Assembly (NCBI GenBank): GCA_944319815.1
Contig: CALUEX010000008.1
Location: forward strand, 1 to 64,000
DNA length: 64,000 nt
Source: an uncultured Prevotella sp.
GTDB taxonomy: Bacteria; Bacteroidota; Bacteroidia; Bacteroidales; Bacteroidaceae
Direction of reading: 5' to 3'
The position numbers and the translations under genes are program-made. The notes beneath the pieces are model-generated. The model did no database searches. It was not told the origin of the DNA and worked only from the letters and a program-made list of their open reading frames with translations. Position 1 is the first letter of the stretch, and each line of letters begins with the position of its first letter. Shown here one piece after another: positions 62,126-64,000 of this stretch.

Positions 62126-63604
62126 ATGAGCAAAAAGAAGACAAAGAAAAAGGCACAACAGCAGACGTTCCTGTCTCCCGTGAATTATCTCAAGGAAAAG
62201 GCGAGGACGCTCGAAATAGGGAAATGCTACATGACCGACGACATCATGGAGATTGGCGAGGGGCAAGTCGTCGTTACGAGGCTGCATAAAAGCGGCAAGA
62301 CGAGCGTCGCCATCTATATGGTTGACACCTACTGCCTCGGCGTAAAGGACTCGGTCTTCAAGTTGCGGATGGACGAATTTGAACTGGCTAACCTCCTGTC
62401 GCACATCAGCATCGCGCTCGGACTGCACGAAGTGACGTACAACGAGGCCCACAACATGGTCTACGGGGCAATAGCCTTTGCCGAGGAAGCCGGCATAGAG
62501 CCGCACAAGAACTTTAGCTGGACCCAGTATATGCTCGAGGAAGACACCGATGAAATCCCCCTGATAGAGTTTGAGTACGGCAAGGACGGCAAGCATTTCC
62601 TCGTGGCGCACAGCAATATTGAGGCCAACAAATATCTGCCTACGCTTAGGAAAAACCTCGGTGATAACTTCGACTACGTCATTGACGATGGCGACAGCTA
62701 CCTTGATGACGACGAGGATGACGCATTCGACGAGGATGAAGACGACTCCGAACAGGACGAAGACTTCATGCCGAACGGCCTGAACCGGACCTCATACGAC
62801 GAAATAACAACCGAATACACCTACAAGCATCCTGAATATCCGGTATTGACGGCACTGGAAAATCCACAGCTAAAGGACATACTGTATTCCGACACTGTGC
62901 CGACGGACAGGGATATTGACACTATGTTAGCCTTGCCCCACGACAGTTTGCGGCGCGACTTGGAAGCCGTGCTGCTCGACTGCATGGCAAAGACCTGCGA
63001 CGGGATAACCGACGGAATGTGGAACAAGGACTTTGCATACGAGGCAATGAGCGCGGTGACAATGCTTGGGGAGGTCGGCAACGGTGACAGTAGCCTCGAC
63101 ACGCTGCTCGAAATGCTGCGGCAGCCGAATGAAACGTTTGAATATTACTTCGGCGACTTCATGACCGAAGTGTTCATTACGCCGCTATATACCAACGGAC
63201 AGAAGCGGTTAGACAAATTTATGGACTTCTTCAAGGAGGAAGGACTGTATGATTTTTCCAAGACGACCATACTTTCGGTGATTGAACACATAGTAAACCT
63301 GCAGCCGGAAAGGCGCGACGAAATAATTGAATGGTTGCGCGAGGCACTGCGTTTCGCCACGGAGAAGCTGCCCGAAGCACAATTCGTTGACTCTACAACG
63401 ACCGGTTTCTTGGTCGGCAGCTGCGTGGAAGCAAAGGCGAAAGAGCTGCTGCCGGAGATTAAGGCCATATTCGACACAGGCTTTGTTGACACAAATGTCG
63501 TTGGCGACTATGACGAAACGGAAAAGATTATAAACTCCAGCGAAAAACATTTCATCAACAATTTTGAGCCTGATGTCCACAAACGATTTGCCGAACTAAG
63601 GTAA
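62126..63604 (+). CDS. Conserved hypothetical protein with acidic linker
   Basis: 492 residues. A lysine-rich start (MSKKKTKKKAQQQ), a first domain to about residue 185 (LKEKARTLEIGKCYMTDDIMEIGEGQ, VYGAIAFAEEAGIEPHKNF), a strongly acidic linker (about 190-215: DDDEDDAFDEDEDDSEQDED), and an alpha-helical second part (ILYSDTVPTDRDIDTMLALPHDSLRRDLEAVLLDCM) that may resemble DUF1186 helical repeats. That resemblance is by eye and weak. It lies 20 bp after the phosphoesterase. No signal peptide is seen. Confidence 0.75.
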   Translation: MSKKKTKKKAQQQTFLSPVNYLKEKARTLEIGKCYMTDDIMEIGEGQVVVTRLHKSGKTSVAIYMVDTYCLGVKDSVFKLRMDEFELANLLSHISIALGLHEVTYNEAHNMVYGAIAFAEEAGIEPHKNFSWTQYMLEEDTDEIPLIEFEYGKDGKHFLVAHSNIEANKYLPTLRKNLGDNFDYVIDDGDSYLDDDEDDAFDEDEDDSEQDEDFMPNGLNRTSYDEITTEYTYKHPEYPVLTALENPQLKDILYSDTVPTDRDIDTMLALPHDSLRRDLEAVLLDCMAKTCDGITDGMWNKDFAYEAMSAVTMLGEVGNGDSSLDTLLEMLRQPNETFEYYFGDFMTEVFITPLYTNGQKRLDKFMDFFKEEGLYDFSKTTILSVIEHIVNLQPERRDEIIEWLREALRFATEKLPEAQFVDSTTTGFLVGSCVEAKAKELLPEIKAIFDTGFVDTNVVGDYDETEKIINSSEKHFINNFEPDVHKRFAELR

Positions 63605-63633
63605 ACGGTCACGGCCGAACACACAGATAAATA

Positions 63634-63672
63634 AATTGGCGCAGACTTGCAACACGCGAGTCTGCGCCAATT
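63634..63672. terminator. Bidirectional terminator between convergent genes
   Basis: A perfect 14-bp inverted repeat (AATTGGCGCAGACT with its complement) lies between the hypothetical gene and queE. Confidence 0.85.
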
Positions 63673-63675
63673 TCG

Positions 63676-64000
63676 TTACCTTACGTTAATCATCTTGTGG
63701 GTCTGCAATGACAGGTGCCACTTCGGATGGGCAAGGCAGTAGGCTATGGCGTCGGCCAATATGCGGGCGTTTGCCGCGGGGTCGCCTACGTCGCAGGGCT
63801 GGAGACTGTAGACGGAAGCCGCAAAACGGTCGTAGGGCGACATATCCTGGGCGGACGACATGAAGACTACCTTCAGCTCGTCAATATGATGAAGCACCAC
63901 AGGCTCATGCTTTGGCGAGCACGTAACCCAGTCAATGCGGCAACCGGCTGGCAGCCGGCGCGTGCCGTTAGTCTCCATTTGCACGAACTTTCCGGCTGCA
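63676..64000 (-). CDS. queE: 7-carboxy-7-deazaguanine synthase, C-terminal part (gene continues beyond window)
   Basis: Minus-strand frame open from the window edge (AGKFVQMETNGTRRLPAG) to a stop at 63676, 107 codons. The ending AHPKWHLSLQTHKMINVR and the ETNGT segment are typical of QueE, the radical-SAM enzyme that makes 7-carboxy-7-deazaguanine in queuosine synthesis. The N-terminal CxxxCxxC cluster would be outside the window. Confidence 0.9.
   Translation of the reverse strand, partial: AAGKFVQMETNGTRRLPAGCRIDWVTCSPKHEPVVLHHIDELKVVFMSSAQDMSPYDRFAASVYSLQPCDVGDPAANARILADAIAYCLAHPKWHLSLQTHKMINVR

Overview
The window is bacterial chromosome from a Bacteroidota organism, most likely a Prevotella-like genus. 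Three things point there: the promoters, nearly all carrying the Bacteroidetes -7 element TAnnTTTG; many families typical of or enriched in that phylum (DUF4199, DUF6452, DUF6048, DUF5686, DUF2723, DUF4230, DUF4738, DUF4827, lipoprotein TamA/TamL); and moderate GC. I made the genus-level guess without a database search.

Layout. 1-170: tRNA-Thr (cut by the window edge) and SRP RNA on the minus strand. 893-5346: an envelope/flavin operon (DUF4199, GT2 glycosyltransferase, DUF6452 and DUF6048 proteins, ApbE, Crp/Fnr regulator). 5643-10480: M3 peptidase, dCMP deaminase-like enzyme, S41 protease, 5-formyl-THF cyclo-ligase. 11006-14146: PiT-type phosphate transporter and a DUF2807 lipoprotein. 14799-20581: a tightly packed five-gene cluster (nucleotidyltransferase, ATP-grasp enzyme, CDP-alcohol phosphatidyltransferase, HAD protein, DUF5686 outer-membrane protein) that I read as a candidate phosphatidylinositol-type lipid headgroup pathway. 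20667-28432: thioesterase, an autoregulated LacI regulator, recF-dciA, TPR protein, ribH, exonuclease III, AraC regulator, DUF4738 lipoprotein. 28621-39001: two DUF4230 proteins, a DsbD/ArsG-type membrane protein, serine acetyltransferase, rRNA methyltransferase, DPP IV, purD, two membrane proteins. 39410-49471: small lipoprotein, DUF2723 giant membrane protein, polysaccharide deacetylase, queG, YbjQ-like protein, orphan vsr, glmM with a DUF4827 lipoprotein, initiator tRNA. 50069-64000: TetR regulator with fabG, RluA-type pseudouridine synthase, TamB-TamL pair, nucleotidyltransferase, DHH phosphoesterase, an acidic protein of unknown function, and the 3' end of queE.

Most of the window is housekeeping. 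The least ordinary part is between the genes. Ten intergenic regions each carry an approximately 88-bp element made of four degenerate units in 22-bp phase, preceded by a partly conserved leader. Other repeat families (MITE-like inverted repeats, G/C-rich palindromes, long A/T-rich hairpins right after stop codons) fill most remaining gaps. No phage, insertion sequence with a transposase, CRISPR array or rRNA operon was seen.
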